Positions 29,926 to 38,762 of a stretch of 64,000 bases of DNA are shown here, piece by piece. The stretch comes from an uncultured Roseibium sp. Lineage in GTDB: Bacteria > Pseudomonadota > Alphaproteobacteria > Rhizobiales > Stappiaceae. Position numbers and translations under genes: made by a program. The notes beneath the pieces were generated by a model. It did not search any database. It worked only from the letters and a program-made list of their open reading frames with translations, and was not told where the DNA came from. The stretch is from positions 492,692-556,691 of the forward strand of contig NZ_CANMFD010000001.1 of assembly GCF_947496995.1 (NCBI RefSeq), in the 5' to 3' direction. Position 1 is the stretch's first letter. Each line of letters begins with the position of its first letter.

Positions 29926-30777
29926 ATGGGAACTCGACTGGCGCTGCGGATCCAGGAACGCTACGAGGAACTGACCCCCTCGGAGCAGAAGCTCGCCCAG
30001 TTTCTGCTCGACCGACCGGACGAGATCCTTGCCTCATCCGCCACCGAGCTTGCCAGGTTCACAGGCGTTTCCAAGGCGACGGCCGCCCGCCTGTTCCGCA
30101 ATCTCGGCTACAATGATTTCAACGATGTGCGTCTGCAGGCGCGCGAGGAGCGCAACCGCACCGGCCCTGTTCAGCAGATCCCGATGCCGCAGGCGTCGGT
30201 GGACGAAACGGTCACGGTGCCGACGCATCTGCAGGTGGAAAGCGCCAACCTGACGCGCACTTTCGAGGAACTGCGGCCGGATGTGCTCAATGCCGCCGCA
30301 GAGCAGATCGCGGGCGCCGGGCGGGTCTGGGTTGCCGGGCTCGGCATCGAGAACGGCATCGCCCGCTATCTGCGCATCCTCTTGACCCGCGTGCGTCCGG
30401 CCGTCCACATGATTTCCGAAAACGCGGCGACATGGCCTGAAGAACTGGCCTCGACCGGGCCCAATGACGCCCTGATCATCATTGCCGTCCGGCCCTGGAC
30501 CAAGCAGATCTCGACCGTTCTGACCTTCGCCCGCACCACGCGGTTGAAGACCATCGTCATCACCGACCCAACCAATACCGGCAAGGCCCGACGCAAGGAG
30601 GCGACGGTGCTCAACTGTCACGTCTCCACACCTTGGAGCGAACTCACCCAGACCAGCGTCCTGTCCATGGCGCAGCTTCTTGCCGCGACAGTCGCCAACC
30701 GGATCGGCGGCCGCGCCAAGGCGCGCCGCGACCTGATCGCGGACCTCGCCGAGGAAATCGAATCCGGCGACATCTGA
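29926..30777 (+). CDS. MurR/RpiR-family transcriptional regulator
   Basis: 283 residues. The N-terminal helix-turn-helix reads LTPSEQKLAQFLLDRPDEIL and FTGVSKATAARLFRNLGY. A SIS (sugar isomerase) domain follows (RVWVAGLGIENGIARYL, IIAVRPWTKQ), which normally binds phosphosugars. I use the ATG at 29926 with AAGGG six bases before it; starts at 29881 or 29893 would add a basic extension. It probably controls the divergent cyclo-ligase-like/ABC importer operon through the palindromes at 29820-29883. Confidence 0.92.
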   Translation: MGTRLALRIQERYEELTPSEQKLAQFLLDRPDEILASSATELARFTGVSKATAARLFRNLGYNDFNDVRLQAREERNRTGPVQQIPMPQASVDETVTVPTHLQVESANLTRTFEELRPDVLNAAAEQIAGAGRVWVAGLGIENGIARYLRILLTRVRPAVHMISENAATWPEELASTGPNDALIIIAVRPWTKQISTVLTFARTTRLKTIVITDPTNTGKARRKEATVLNCHVSTPWSELTQTSVLSMAQLLAATVANRIGGRAKARRDLIADLAEEIESGDI

Positions 30778-30859
30778 GCGCCGGGCAGGGGCGTCAACTC
30801 TGTGTGGTGCAACGGGACTAGGGCGTGGCAGGCCTATCGAATTTGCTCCGTCATTGCAG

Positions 30860-30868
30860 GGCCAGACC
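30860..30868. repeat. IS target-site duplication, left
   Basis: GGCCAGACC directly before the left end of the IS; the identical nonamer follows the right end at 32140-32148. Confidence 0.9.
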
Positions 30869-32139
30869 CACTGCTGTCCGGTTTAAATTGGATTAAGGTT
30901 TAGGGTCATCTGCCTTGTGTCTGTTTCCGGTGGTGGTTTGTGAGTGTTTAGTGCGTTGATTGTGCGTCGATGCATGAGGTTGAGGCGAACAAGGCGTGCG
31001 AAGGCGAGTGGTTGCTTGACTGCGGTCTGGGTCGCCTGAGCGGCTCTCAGCAGGATATAGGCGATCAAGGCGATGAAGATCTGGATGCGTACGGCATTCT
31101 CGGACGTTCCGAGGAAATGCCGGATCTTCAGGTTCTGCTTGATCCACTTGAAGAACAGCTCGATTTGCCAGCGTTGTTTGTAGAGATCGGCGATTTCGTC
31201 GGCCGGTGCGTCCAGGTCGTTGGTGACAAGCCGGATGGTTTTGCCTGTTGAGATCCGTATGGTGATCTCACGGACGGGATCGTCGAAGGGATTGCGGCGC
31301 GACCGGGCCAAGCGCTGTGGGAGCAACCCGATGCGGTCGGAAAGGATGTTGCTGCTTGCGGGCACATCCCGTTCTGCGCTGACCTGAAGGTTTGTGTTGG
31401 TCTTCAACCGGGAAACGAACCGGCATCCATTCGCGTCGAGCTTCTTCCACCAAGCGTAATCGTAATAGCCGAGATCGAACACATAGGTCATCCCCGGCTC
31501 GATCTCCATGTCTTTGGCAGGGAGAACATCGTGAACCCTTTGACCGGTTACAGTGGTCTCCAGCGCGGTGTCAGCATACGGATCGTAAGTGACATGCAGC
31601 TTGATGGCCCGATGGCCGCTTACTGTATCGGCCCAACCTGTCCCGGCCGAAGACAAACGGATCCGAGTGGCATCGAGGATGCGCACGGCATCTGCCAGGT
31701 GCCTGCGTGTTCGCCGACTGGCGGCAGCAGCCATAAAGGCGAAGAGCTCAGCATAGAGTGCGGCCGGCCGCCGGGCATTGGCGTCAGCCAGTGTCGTCCT
31801 GGCCACGCAGCTGCCGCCCGCATGATAAAGCCGGGCGGATTGGCTCATCAGACCGGTCTCAATCTCCCTGAGGCTCTGCGCGCCTGCAAGCTGGCCGAAC
31901 AAAAGGGCCAGAAACTGGGTCTTCGTCGTCAAACGGCGGACGCGGTGGTCCGCTTTATGCTCATCCACAAGGCGATTGAACTCGCCCCAAGGAACATGCT
32001 TCAGCACTTGATGAAAAACGCTATTGTGATGGCGCATGACATTGATCCTCTGTTCGTGTCTCAAACGCGGCCAAACGTCTGAAGCCGAGTAGAATCAATG
32101 TCATGCGCTCTGTCTAGATTTTTAAACCGGACAGCAGTG
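30869..32139 (-). mobile_element. Complete IS4-family insertion sequence, 1271 bp
   Basis: Perfect 19-bp terminal inverted repeats (CACTGCTGTCCGGTTTAAA at 30869-30887; its complement at 32121-32139) flank one transposase gene. A 9-bp direct duplication, GGCCAGACC, borders both ends. Removing the IS and one duplication copy restores ATTGCAGGG-CCAGA-CCCTGCAAT, a perfect 9-bp-stem palindrome. Intact ends, duplication and open frame suggest a recent, possibly still active copy. It sits between the RpiR gene and the sugar-importer promoter and interrupts no gene. Confidence 0.95.
30883..32037 (-). CDS. IS4-family DDE transposase
   Basis: 384 residues from the ATG at 32037 (MRHHNSVFHQVLKHVPWGEF), with the DUF4372-type N-terminal domain. 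The catalytic triad is Asp in RILDATRIRL, Asp in VFDLGYYDY and Glu in the C-terminal YREK motif. That motif is spaced exactly Y-2-R-3-E-6-K (YKQRWQIELFFKWIK), diagnostic of IS4. The stop codon lies inside the left inverted repeat. The gene is intact. Confidence 0.95.
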   Translation of the reverse strand: MRHHNSVFHQVLKHVPWGEFNRLVDEHKADHRVRRLTTKTQFLALLFGQLAGAQSLREIETGLMSQSARLYHAGGSCVARTTLADANARRPAALYAELFAFMAAAASRRTRRHLADAVRILDATRIRLSSAGTGWADTVSGHRAIKLHVTYDPYADTALETTVTGQRVHDVLPAKDMEIEPGMTYVFDLGYYDYAWWKKLDANGCRFVSRLKTNTNLQVSAERDVPASSNILSDRIGLLPQRLARSRRNPFDDPVREITIRISTGKTIRLVTNDLDAPADEIADLYKQRWQIELFFKWIKQNLKIRHFLGTSENAVRIQIFIALIAYILLRAAQATQTAVKQPLAFARLVRLNLMHRRTINALNTHKPPPETDTRQMTLNLNPI

Positions 32140-32148
32140 GGCCAGACC
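32140..32148. repeat. IS target-site duplication, right
   Basis: GGCCAGACC, identical to the nonamer at 30860-30868. Confidence 0.9.
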
Positions 32149-32496
32149 CTGCAATCCATGCCGTGACATTTGAACAGGTGAAGCTGAAGGTCTGGGCGAC
32201 GAAGCGGCACGGGTGCCATGGTCAAGCCATGGCATGACGAAGGAGAAATGTGGTTCGGGTTTCAGTTGAGCGTAGCGAGATCGGGGGCGCCAGTATTTGC
32301 TGCTGCTCTCCGGTCAAATGCGATGACCTTTCCATCAGGGAGAAATAGCGGAAGCCGGAATGGCTGGGACCGTATCGATCTATTCGTCTGACCGGACACC
32401 GGTGGCAACATCCGCTCTTTCACCGCATCTAGGACCGGAATCTCGAATTCCCGTCCTATTGTCATATCTCCGTAATCTGCCCGCTTTAGAACGGCG

Positions 32497-32514
32497 TTTG
32501 CACACGTGTGCAAA
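32497..32514. promoter_or_regulatory. 18-bp perfect palindrome, probable LacI-family operator
   Basis: TTTGCACACGTGTGCAAA is perfectly symmetric with a central CG, the form of LacI/PurR/AglR-type operators. It overlaps the putative -35 box and lies about 67 bases before the importer's first gene, whose operon ends with a LacI regulator gene (38763-39779). It is the most convincing operator in the window. The remainder of 32149-32496 shows no gene. Confidence 0.8.
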
Positions 32515-32527
32515 AAATACCTATACT
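32498..32527 (+). promoter_or_regulatory. Putative sigma-70 promoter of the sugar-importer operon
   Basis: TTGCAC (32498-32503) and TATACT (32522-32527) are 18 bases apart. The -35 box is buried in the palindromic operator, which fits steric repression by the operon's own LacI protein. Confidence 0.6.
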
Positions 32528-32580
32528 GCGCTTGGCGCCTCCGGGAGGGACGCCGCGCAACAGACAGCAGGCGAGATCAG

Positions 32581-33951
32581 ATGACAACTCTAGTTTCAAA
32601 ACTGCGCCAGTCCACAGCGGCTGCCGTTCTGGCCGTCACCGCGGCATCCTTTGCCGGTGACGCCTTCGCGAAAGACCTGACCATCACCGTTTGGGCCGGG
32701 GGGACCAACGACAGTGACGTCTACCGTCTCGATGCCATCGAGATGGCGGCGGACATGCTGGAACGCGAATACGAGATCCTCGGCGAAGAGCTGAATATCA
32801 CGGTCGAAAAGAAACGCGACTTTGCCGACTGGGCTGCCTTCAAGCAGGCCGTGACACTGGCCGCCGAAGCGGGCGACGCGCCGAACATTGTCGTCACCAG
32901 CCACCTGGACATTGCTCCGTGGAGCCAGGCGGGCCTGATCGTTCCGGTCGAGGACTATGTCGACATGGACGCCTGGCCGCTGAACAACCTTTATGACAAC
33001 CTGGTCGAGATCACGTCCTACAACGACGTTGTCTACGGCCTGCCGCAGGATGCGGAAAGCCGTCCGTTCTTCTTCTGGAAGGACACCATGAAACAGCTCG
33101 GCTATTCGGACGCGGAGATCGAAGCTCTGCCGGCCAAGGTCGAATCCGGCGAATACACGCTCGCCAACGTTCTGGAAGACGCCAAGAAGGCTGTCGAGAT
33201 GGAACTGGTGGAAGAAGGTTACGGCTTCTACCCGCGCGTTTCCAACGGCCCGGACTACGCCCAGTTCTACCAGTCCTTCGGCGGTGAGCTGCTCGACAAG
33301 GACACCGGCAAACTGCTGCTCGACAAGCAGGCGATGACCGACTTCTACCAGTTCTTCGTCGACGCCGTTGAGGCGAAGGTCACCCGCAAGAACCACATCG
33401 GCACCGAGTGGGACCAGTGGTACGCGGAAGTGGCCAGCGGCAAGGCGGCCACCTGGCACGGCGGCACCTGGCACTATGCCCGTTACACCGGCAAGGAAGG
33501 CCTCGACGATTTCTTCGGCAACATTCAGTTCACGCTGATCCCGGCCGGCAATGAAAATGGCCGCGCCAACACCATCACCCATCCGCTGGCCTATCTCCTG
33601 ACTGCTCAGGACGATGAAGACGATGTCGAAATTGCTGCACAGCTGATCAAGATCGCGTCCGAGCCGCGCATCAACACGCTGCATGCGATCAAGTCGGCTC
33701 ACCTTGGCATCGCCAGGGAACAGTCCAACATCGAACTCTATGCCAACGACCGCTGGGCGGCGGAAGCCACCGAGCGTCTGCTCGGCCAGGCCAACGCACA
33801 GCCGAACCACACCGGTTACGGCCAGTTCTCCCAGATCATGTTCAAGGGTCTGGAAACCGCCTGGACCGGCACCAGGACCCCGGCAGAGGCCGTGGCCGAA
33901 GTCGAAGCCGAAATGAAGGCGACCCTGGGCGACGAAGTGATCATTCGCTGA
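32581..33951 (+). CDS. ABC sugar/glycerophosphodiester importer solute-binding protein
   Basis: 456 residues. The signal peptide ends near ASFAGDAFA, cut before KDL. The family 1 fold is shown by LTITVWAGGTNDSD, APNIVVTSHLDIAPWSQAGLI, GLPQDAESRPFFFWKD and WDQWYAEVASGKAATWHGG. The frame is open from 32506, but ATG 32581 starts the signal peptide. The ligand is unknown; the tandem glycerophosphodiesterase in the operon points to a glycerophosphodiester as in Ugp systems. It is the first gene of the operon, under the palindromic operator. Confidence 0.9.
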   Translation: MTTLVSKLRQSTAAAVLAVTAASFAGDAFAKDLTITVWAGGTNDSDVYRLDAIEMAADMLEREYEILGEELNITVEKKRDFADWAAFKQAVTLAAEAGDAPNIVVTSHLDIAPWSQAGLIVPVEDYVDMDAWPLNNLYDNLVEITSYNDVVYGLPQDAESRPFFFWKDTMKQLGYSDAEIEALPAKVESGEYTLANVLEDAKKAVEMELVEEGYGFYPRVSNGPDYAQFYQSFGGELLDKDTGKLLLDKQAMTDFYQFFVDAVEAKVTRKNHIGTEWDQWYAEVASGKAATWHGGTWHYARYTGKEGLDDFFGNIQFTLIPAGNENGRANTITHPLAYLLTAQDDEDDVEIAAQLIKIASEPRINTLHAIKSAHLGIAREQSNIELYANDRWAAEATERLLGQANAQPNHTGYGQFSQIMFKGLETAWTGTRTPAEAVAEVEAEMKATLGDEVIIR

Positions 33952-33977
33952 TCAGACGTTCGATCTGACACCGGAAA

Positions 33978-34010
33978 CCGGGTGGCGGCGTCATGCGCTC
34001 CGCCACCCGG
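33978..34010 (+). terminator. Intercistronic hairpin after the binding-protein gene
   Basis: CCGGGTGGCGG / CCGCCACCCGG, 11 perfect pairs with an 11-base loop, in the 78-base gap before the permease gene. It likely stabilises the binding-protein mRNA or attenuates transcription, as in mal-type operons. Confidence 0.65.
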
Positions 34011-34029
34011 GACCTTCAGGAGTTTCCTT

Positions 34030-35334
34030 ATGCGGCGCGCACATCTGCTGGGCCTCGGTTTTCTTTCGCCGGCCCTCGCGATCATTCTTATGCTTTTCCT
34101 GATCCCGGTCCTTCTGACCGTGATGTTCTCTTTCACAAACATGAGTACGGCGACCGGCATCAGCGGCGGCGCTTATGAAATCAACGCGGCATCGCTGAGA
34201 AAGCTGGCCGATGCGGGGGCGCAGGAGAGCTTCGTCGAAACGCTCGGCAAGGAATCCTTCGTTGTTGACGATGCCGGCATCACCGCGGCGGCCGCCGCCT
34301 ATGGCGAGCAATTCGCCAACGAAGTCGGCTCGCAGATGCTCGGTGAGCGGTTTTCCAGCCGCCGTGATCTGGAACGGGCCTTCCGCAAGCTGAAGTCCCG
34401 GCCGAGATCGACGCGCGACATCAAGAAAGCCGCGGACCTCTTCAAGCGCTCCGTCCTCAATATCCGTTTCGAGACGGCCGGCGGACTTGTGGACGCGGTT
34501 ACGGATAACGGTATCGAGATGACGCCGGATCAGCAGGAGCTGCTGACAAAAACCATCTATACCGGCTGGACCTGGACATCCGACAATTTCGCGCTGATGG
34601 CGCAGATCCCCTACGTCTGGCGGGTTGCGGGCAACACCGTGTTGTATGTGGTGCTGACGCTCGCGGCTTCCGTCGGAATGGGCCTGTTTCTGGCGATCAC
34701 CACCTTCTATCTGCCCTCGTCCGCGGCGAGCAGTTTCCGCGCCATCTGGTTTCTGCCGCGCATCCTGCCCAACGTGATCTTCGTGCTCATGTGGAAGTGG
34801 CTTGCCTGGGACACCGGCTTTCTGTCCTCCCTGCTCGCCAACTTCGGCGTGCCGCCGAGAAACTGGATGCTGGACACCGGGGTCAACGCCTGGGTGTTCA
34901 TCGTGCTGATCAACGGCATTGTCGGCGCTTCGCTCGGCATGATCCTGTTCGGCAGTGCGATCAAGTCCATTCCGCAATCGATGCTCCACGCCAGTGAGGT
35001 CGACGGCGCGTCGCGCTGGCAGCAGATCCGCTACATCATCCTGCCGCAGCTGCGCTGGCCGATCATGTTCATCTGCGCCTACTCGACCCTCTCGCTGCTG
35101 ACGAGTTTCGAATACATCCTGCTGTCCACCGATGGCGGACCCGGCGGGGCGACGGAAGTCTGGTCGCTGATGGCGTTTCATACCGCACTCGACAATTACG
35201 CGGGCAATCTTCAGTACGGCCTGGGCGCCGCCATGGCGCTGATGCTGGTGATCGTCGGAATTCTGGCCTCGCTCGTCTACCTGCGCATTTTCAACTTCAA
35301 CGACCTCGTGGCCAAGCCACGGATCGAACAGTGA
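34030..35334 (+). CDS. ABC sugar importer permease with long MalF-like periplasmic insert
   Basis: 434 residues, against about 300 for most such permeases. TM1 (about 10-32, FLSPALAIILMLFLIPVLLTVMF) is followed by roughly 145 hydrophilic residues (about 40-185, with LRKLADAGAQESFVETLGK and SRRDLERAFRKLKSRPRS). Then come the five usual core helices and the EAA loop (HASEVDGASRWQQIRYIILPQL). The insert resembles the MalF P2 loop in position. ATG 34030 has AGGAG upstream. It ends 11 bases before the partner permease. Confidence 0.9.
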   Translation: MRRAHLLGLGFLSPALAIILMLFLIPVLLTVMFSFTNMSTATGISGGAYEINAASLRKLADAGAQESFVETLGKESFVVDDAGITAAAAAYGEQFANEVGSQMLGERFSSRRDLERAFRKLKSRPRSTRDIKKAADLFKRSVLNIRFETAGGLVDAVTDNGIEMTPDQQELLTKTIYTGWTWTSDNFALMAQIPYVWRVAGNTVLYVVLTLAASVGMGLFLAITTFYLPSSAASSFRAIWFLPRILPNVIFVLMWKWLAWDTGFLSSLLANFGVPPRNWMLDTGVNAWVFIVLINGIVGASLGMILFGSAIKSIPQSMLHASEVDGASRWQQIRYIILPQLRWPIMFICAYSTLSLLTSFEYILLSTDGGPGGATEVWSLMAFHTALDNYAGNLQYGLGAAMALMLVIVGILASLVYLRIFNFNDLVAKPRIEQ

Positions 35335-35345
35335 GGAGGGCCGCC

Positions 35346-36176
35346 ATGACGTCCTCGAATTTCCGTTCCTGGCCCCTGTTCCTGGTTCTGGCCGTGATCT
35401 CGATGCCGCTGGTGATCATGTATGTGTACCTGTTTGTCGACACGGTCACGGATACGACGGCAGGGTCGCTGATCCCGGACCGGTTCACGCTTCATCACTG
35501 GCGCTTCCTGTGGGAGGAACCGGAGACAGGCCGTGTCAGTATCTGGACGGTGACCCTCAACACCTTCATCTTCGCCACCTGCACGACGCTGATAAATGTG
35601 TCGGCCTCCGTCACCGCCGGCTATGCGCTGTCGCGTCTCAACATGCCGTTCAAGCGCTTTTTTCTGGGCGGCATCCTGACGCTGCACGCCTTTCCGACCA
35701 TCACGCTGATCATCTCGATCTTCCTGATCCTGCAGATGATCGGTCTCTACAACACGCTGATCGGCGTCATTCTGGTCAAGGCCGCGCTGGAACTGCCGCT
35801 CGGCATCTGGATCATGAAGGGCTTTTTCGACAATGTGCCCTGGGAAATAGAGATGGCCGGACTGCAGGACGGCGCCAGCCGCTTCACCGTGTGGTGGAAA
35901 CTGGTGCTGCCGCAGGTCCAGCCAGGTGTGGCGGCCCTTTCCGTGTTCGTGTTCCTGTCCGCCTGGAGCGAGTTCATTCTGCCCCAGGTGCTCGCCCCGA
36001 GCGGCAGCGCGCAGGTGCTGTCCACCTATCTCTCGAATCTGATCTTCGATGACATGAAACCGGACTTCAACATGTTCAAGTCCGTCGGCGTCTTCTACGC
36101 CCTGCCGGTGATCGTCATCTACCTGATCTTCAACAAGCAACTCATGAACATCTATGGCGGAGGCACGAAGGGCTGA
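35346..36176 (+). CDS. ABC sugar importer permease, MalG/UgpE-like
   Basis: 276 residues with six membrane helices. TM1 is near FLVLAVISMPLVIMYVYLFV. The EAA loop is EIEMAGLQDGASRFTVWWKLVLPQ. The start ATG 35346 follows GAGGAGGG. The stop overlaps the ATPase start by one base. It forms the heterodimeric channel with the preceding permease. Confidence 0.93.
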   Translation: MTSSNFRSWPLFLVLAVISMPLVIMYVYLFVDTVTDTTAGSLIPDRFTLHHWRFLWEEPETGRVSIWTVTLNTFIFATCTTLINVSASVTAGYALSRLNMPFKRFFLGGILTLHAFPTITLIISIFLILQMIGLYNTLIGVILVKAALELPLGIWIMKGFFDNVPWEIEMAGLQDGASRFTVWWKLVLPQVQPGVAALSVFVFLSAWSEFILPQVLAPSGSAQVLSTYLSNLIFDDMKPDFNMFKSVGVFYALPVIVIYLIFNKQLMNIYGGGTKG

Positions 36177-37234
36177 TGCGAATTTCAATCGAAAACTTCA
36201 CCAAATCCTTCGGCGACACCACTGTCATCGAGGACATGTCGCTGGAAATCGGGGATGGCGAAATGCTCGCCCTGCTGGGGCCGTCTGGCTGCGGCAAGTC
36301 GACGACGCTGTTCGCCATCTGCGGCATTCACCGGATGAACGCCGGCCGTCTGATGTTCGGCGATGCCGACGTCACGGAAGTCTCCTCGCAGAAACGCAAT
36401 GTCGGCGTGGTGTTCCAGAACTACGCGCTCTATCCGCATATGAACGTCTACGAGAACATCGCCTTCCCGCTGAAGGTGCGCAAGGAAAGCAAGGCCGAGG
36501 TTGACCGGAAAGTGCAGGAGATCGCCGGTCTGGTGCATATCGGTGAATTGCTTCAGCGGCGTCCGATGCAGCTTTCAGGCGGTCAGCAGCAACGGGTCGC
36601 TCTCGCCAGAGCGCTGATCCGCAAACCGGACATCCTGCTTCTCGACGAACCGCTGGCGAACCTTGATGCCAAGCTGCGCCTGGAGATGCGCTCCGAAATC
36701 CGGCGCATCCAGCTTGCCACCGGCATCACCGCCGTGCTGGTGACCCATGACCAGGTGGAGGCCATGTCCATGTGCGACCGCATCGCCCTCATGGACAAGG
36801 GACAGATCGTGCAGCTGTCCACGCCGAAGGACATGTACGAAAGTCCCTCGTCCGACTTTGTCGCCGGCTTCCTCGGCAATCCGCCGATCGCCTTTCTGGA
36901 CGGAACCGTGGCCGATGGCGGTTTCAGGCTGGCGAATTCGCAGGTCACCCTGCCGGTGCCTTCCGGGATCGAAGTTCCCGGCGAGGGCGCGCCGATGCGC
37001 TTCGGCGTCCGGCCGGAATTCTTCCAGCCGGGCAACCCGCTCAAGGTCCCGGGCAAGGTGAGCTTTGTCGAAACCCAGGGCCGGGAGGAACTGTACGACG
37101 TGACACTGGAAAATGGTGCCGTGCTGCGCTCCATCCAGTCCCAGAACGCCGGGTTCAAACTGGGCCAGGAAGTCTCCTGGGGGATTGAGCAGGACAGGGT
37201 CCTGGCCTTCGGTCCTGACGGAAACCGGCTTTGA
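36176..37234 (+). CDS. ABC sugar importer ATPase, UgpC/MsmK/MalK-like
   Basis: 352 residues. Walker A is GPSGCGKST, the Q-loop VVFQNYALYPHM, the signature LSGGQQQRVALARAL, Walker B ILLLDEPLANLD and the H-loop VLVTHDQVEAM. A C-terminal OB/TOBE regulatory domain lies at about 235-350, with FGVRPEFF. It is coupled by overlap to the permease gene and followed 10 bases later by the phosphodiesterase gene. Confidence 0.95.
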   Translation: MRISIENFTKSFGDTTVIEDMSLEIGDGEMLALLGPSGCGKSTTLFAICGIHRMNAGRLMFGDADVTEVSSQKRNVGVVFQNYALYPHMNVYENIAFPLKVRKESKAEVDRKVQEIAGLVHIGELLQRRPMQLSGGQQQRVALARALIRKPDILLLDEPLANLDAKLRLEMRSEIRRIQLATGITAVLVTHDQVEAMSMCDRIALMDKGQIVQLSTPKDMYESPSSDFVAGFLGNPPIAFLDGTVADGGFRLANSQVTLPVPSGIEVPGEGAPMRFGVRPEFFQPGNPLKVPGKVSFVETQGREELYDVTLENGAVLRSIQSQNAGFKLGQEVSWGIEQDRVLAFGPDGNRL

Positions 37235-37244
37235 GGGCATCATC

Positions 37245-38750
37245 ATGACGCAGTTTCAACTGGACAGGACCTGGATCTACGACGGGCACCGCCCGCCACT
37301 GGCAATCGCCCATCGCGGTGCAAGCGCCTATGCGTTCGACAACACGCTTCGCGCCTTTGAAGTGGCGCAGGAACTCGGCGCCGACATGTGGGAGGTCGAT
37401 GTCCGGCTGACGACCGACGGTGTGCCGGTGGCCTTTCATGACGCCGACCTGAAAGCCATATGCGGCAGGGACCTGCCCATAGGCGATGTCACTGCCGAAG
37501 TCCTGGTAGAGCTGACGGCGGCCGCCGGCCGTCCCGCCCCGCTGTTCGCGGATATCGCCGCCTTGGCGGCGCGGTCGGGCGCGGGCATCTATCTTGACGC
37601 CAAGGAGGGCGAGGCCGCCTCGCGCGCCGTCGATATCCTGCTGGACAACCGCATCGAGCGCGCGATCGTCGGGGCGAACACGCCGGACTATTGCGCCGAA
37701 CTGCTCACCGCCGGCTGCCCCTATCCGGTCTCCATCCTCGTCGGGCTGGGCAGGGACCCTTTCGCGATTGCGGACACATGCGGGGCGCAGATCGTGCATC
37801 CCTGCTGGGAACGGGCGGGCGACCGGCCGGACGGGTTGCTCGACGATGCCTTTTTCGCCAGGGCCCGCGAACGGGGCCTGCCGGTGGTCACCTGGCACGA
37901 GGAACGTGCCGATGTACTCGAAGCGCTGGTGAAGATGCCCATCCTGGGTATCTGCTCCGACCAGCCGGAAATGGTTACGCGGTATAAATCCGCCGGTCTG
38001 CGGCGACCGGAGATTGTCTGCCATCGCGGCGCCTGCGGGATCGCCCCTGAAAACACCAGAAGCGCGGCGCGCGCCGCCTGGGCTGCCGGCTTCGACTTTG
38101 TCGAGATCGATGTCTGGGAAACCTCGGACGGTGAACTGGTGGTTCATCACGATGCGCTTTTGCAGCGCACGACGTCCGGCGCGGGTGAAGTTGCCGGAAA
38201 AACGCTTGCGCAACTGACGTCCCTTGACGCCGGAAGCTGGTTCGACCCGTTTTACAGGGATGAACGGGTGCCGCAGCTAAGCGAGACCCTCGACCTGGCC
38301 GTGTTGGCCGGCGGCAAGCTATATGTCGAACTCAAGCAGGCCGATCCGGTAAAGACTGCGCGTATGGTTCTGGACCGGATGGCGGCCGAGGATGTGTTTT
38401 TCTGGTCCGCCAATGCGGACTGGCTGCATCAGATCAGGAAGAGTTTCCCCGAGGCCAGGCTGATGGCCCGTCCGGAGGATTTTCAAACCCTGGACGCCTG
38501 TCTTGCCGCCTTCGATGCCGATATCATCGAATTCAACCGGGGAAATGCGACCGATACGGGTCTTGAAACGGTGCGCAAGGCCGGAAAGAAGGCCATGGTC
38601 GCCTATATGGGCAGTGATCCCATCGAGATGGAGCGGCTGCTCGCGCTCGGTCCGGATCTTCTCAACGTGAACGAGCCCTTTCTGTTGGCGCGGCTGCTGG
38701 CCGGCAAGGAAAAAGACGGAAGTACGGATGTCAGACGCCTCAGGGCCTGA
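37245..38750 (+). CDS. Tandem glycerophosphodiester phosphodiesterase, two GDPD domains
   Basis: 501 residues with two GDPD domains in one chain. The first starts at PPLAIAHRGASAYAFDNTL (catalytic His about 23) and has WEVDVRLTTDGVPVAFHD. The second starts at EIVCHRGACGIAPENTR (His about 260) and has VEIDVWETSDGELVVHHD. Both keep the HR...E.D...H pattern, although the first has DNT where ENT is usual. No signal peptide is seen, so it acts in the cytoplasm on imported phosphodiesters, releasing glycerol-3-phosphate plus an alcohol. It is in the ABC importer operon, as UgpQ is with UgpBAEC. Confidence 0.9.
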   Translation: MTQFQLDRTWIYDGHRPPLAIAHRGASAYAFDNTLRAFEVAQELGADMWEVDVRLTTDGVPVAFHDADLKAICGRDLPIGDVTAEVLVELTAAAGRPAPLFADIAALAARSGAGIYLDAKEGEAASRAVDILLDNRIERAIVGANTPDYCAELLTAGCPYPVSILVGLGRDPFAIADTCGAQIVHPCWERAGDRPDGLLDDAFFARARERGLPVVTWHEERADVLEALVKMPILGICSDQPEMVTRYKSAGLRRPEIVCHRGACGIAPENTRSAARAAWAAGFDFVEIDVWETSDGELVVHHDALLQRTTSGAGEVAGKTLAQLTSLDAGSWFDPFYRDERVPQLSETLDLAVLAGGKLYVELKQADPVKTARMVLDRMAAEDVFFWSANADWLHQIRKSFPEARLMARPEDFQTLDACLAAFDADIIEFNRGNATDTGLETVRKAGKKAMVAYMGSDPIEMERLLALGPDLLNVNEPFLLARLLAGKEKDGSTDVRRLRA

Positions 38751-38762
38751 AAGCATAATTTT

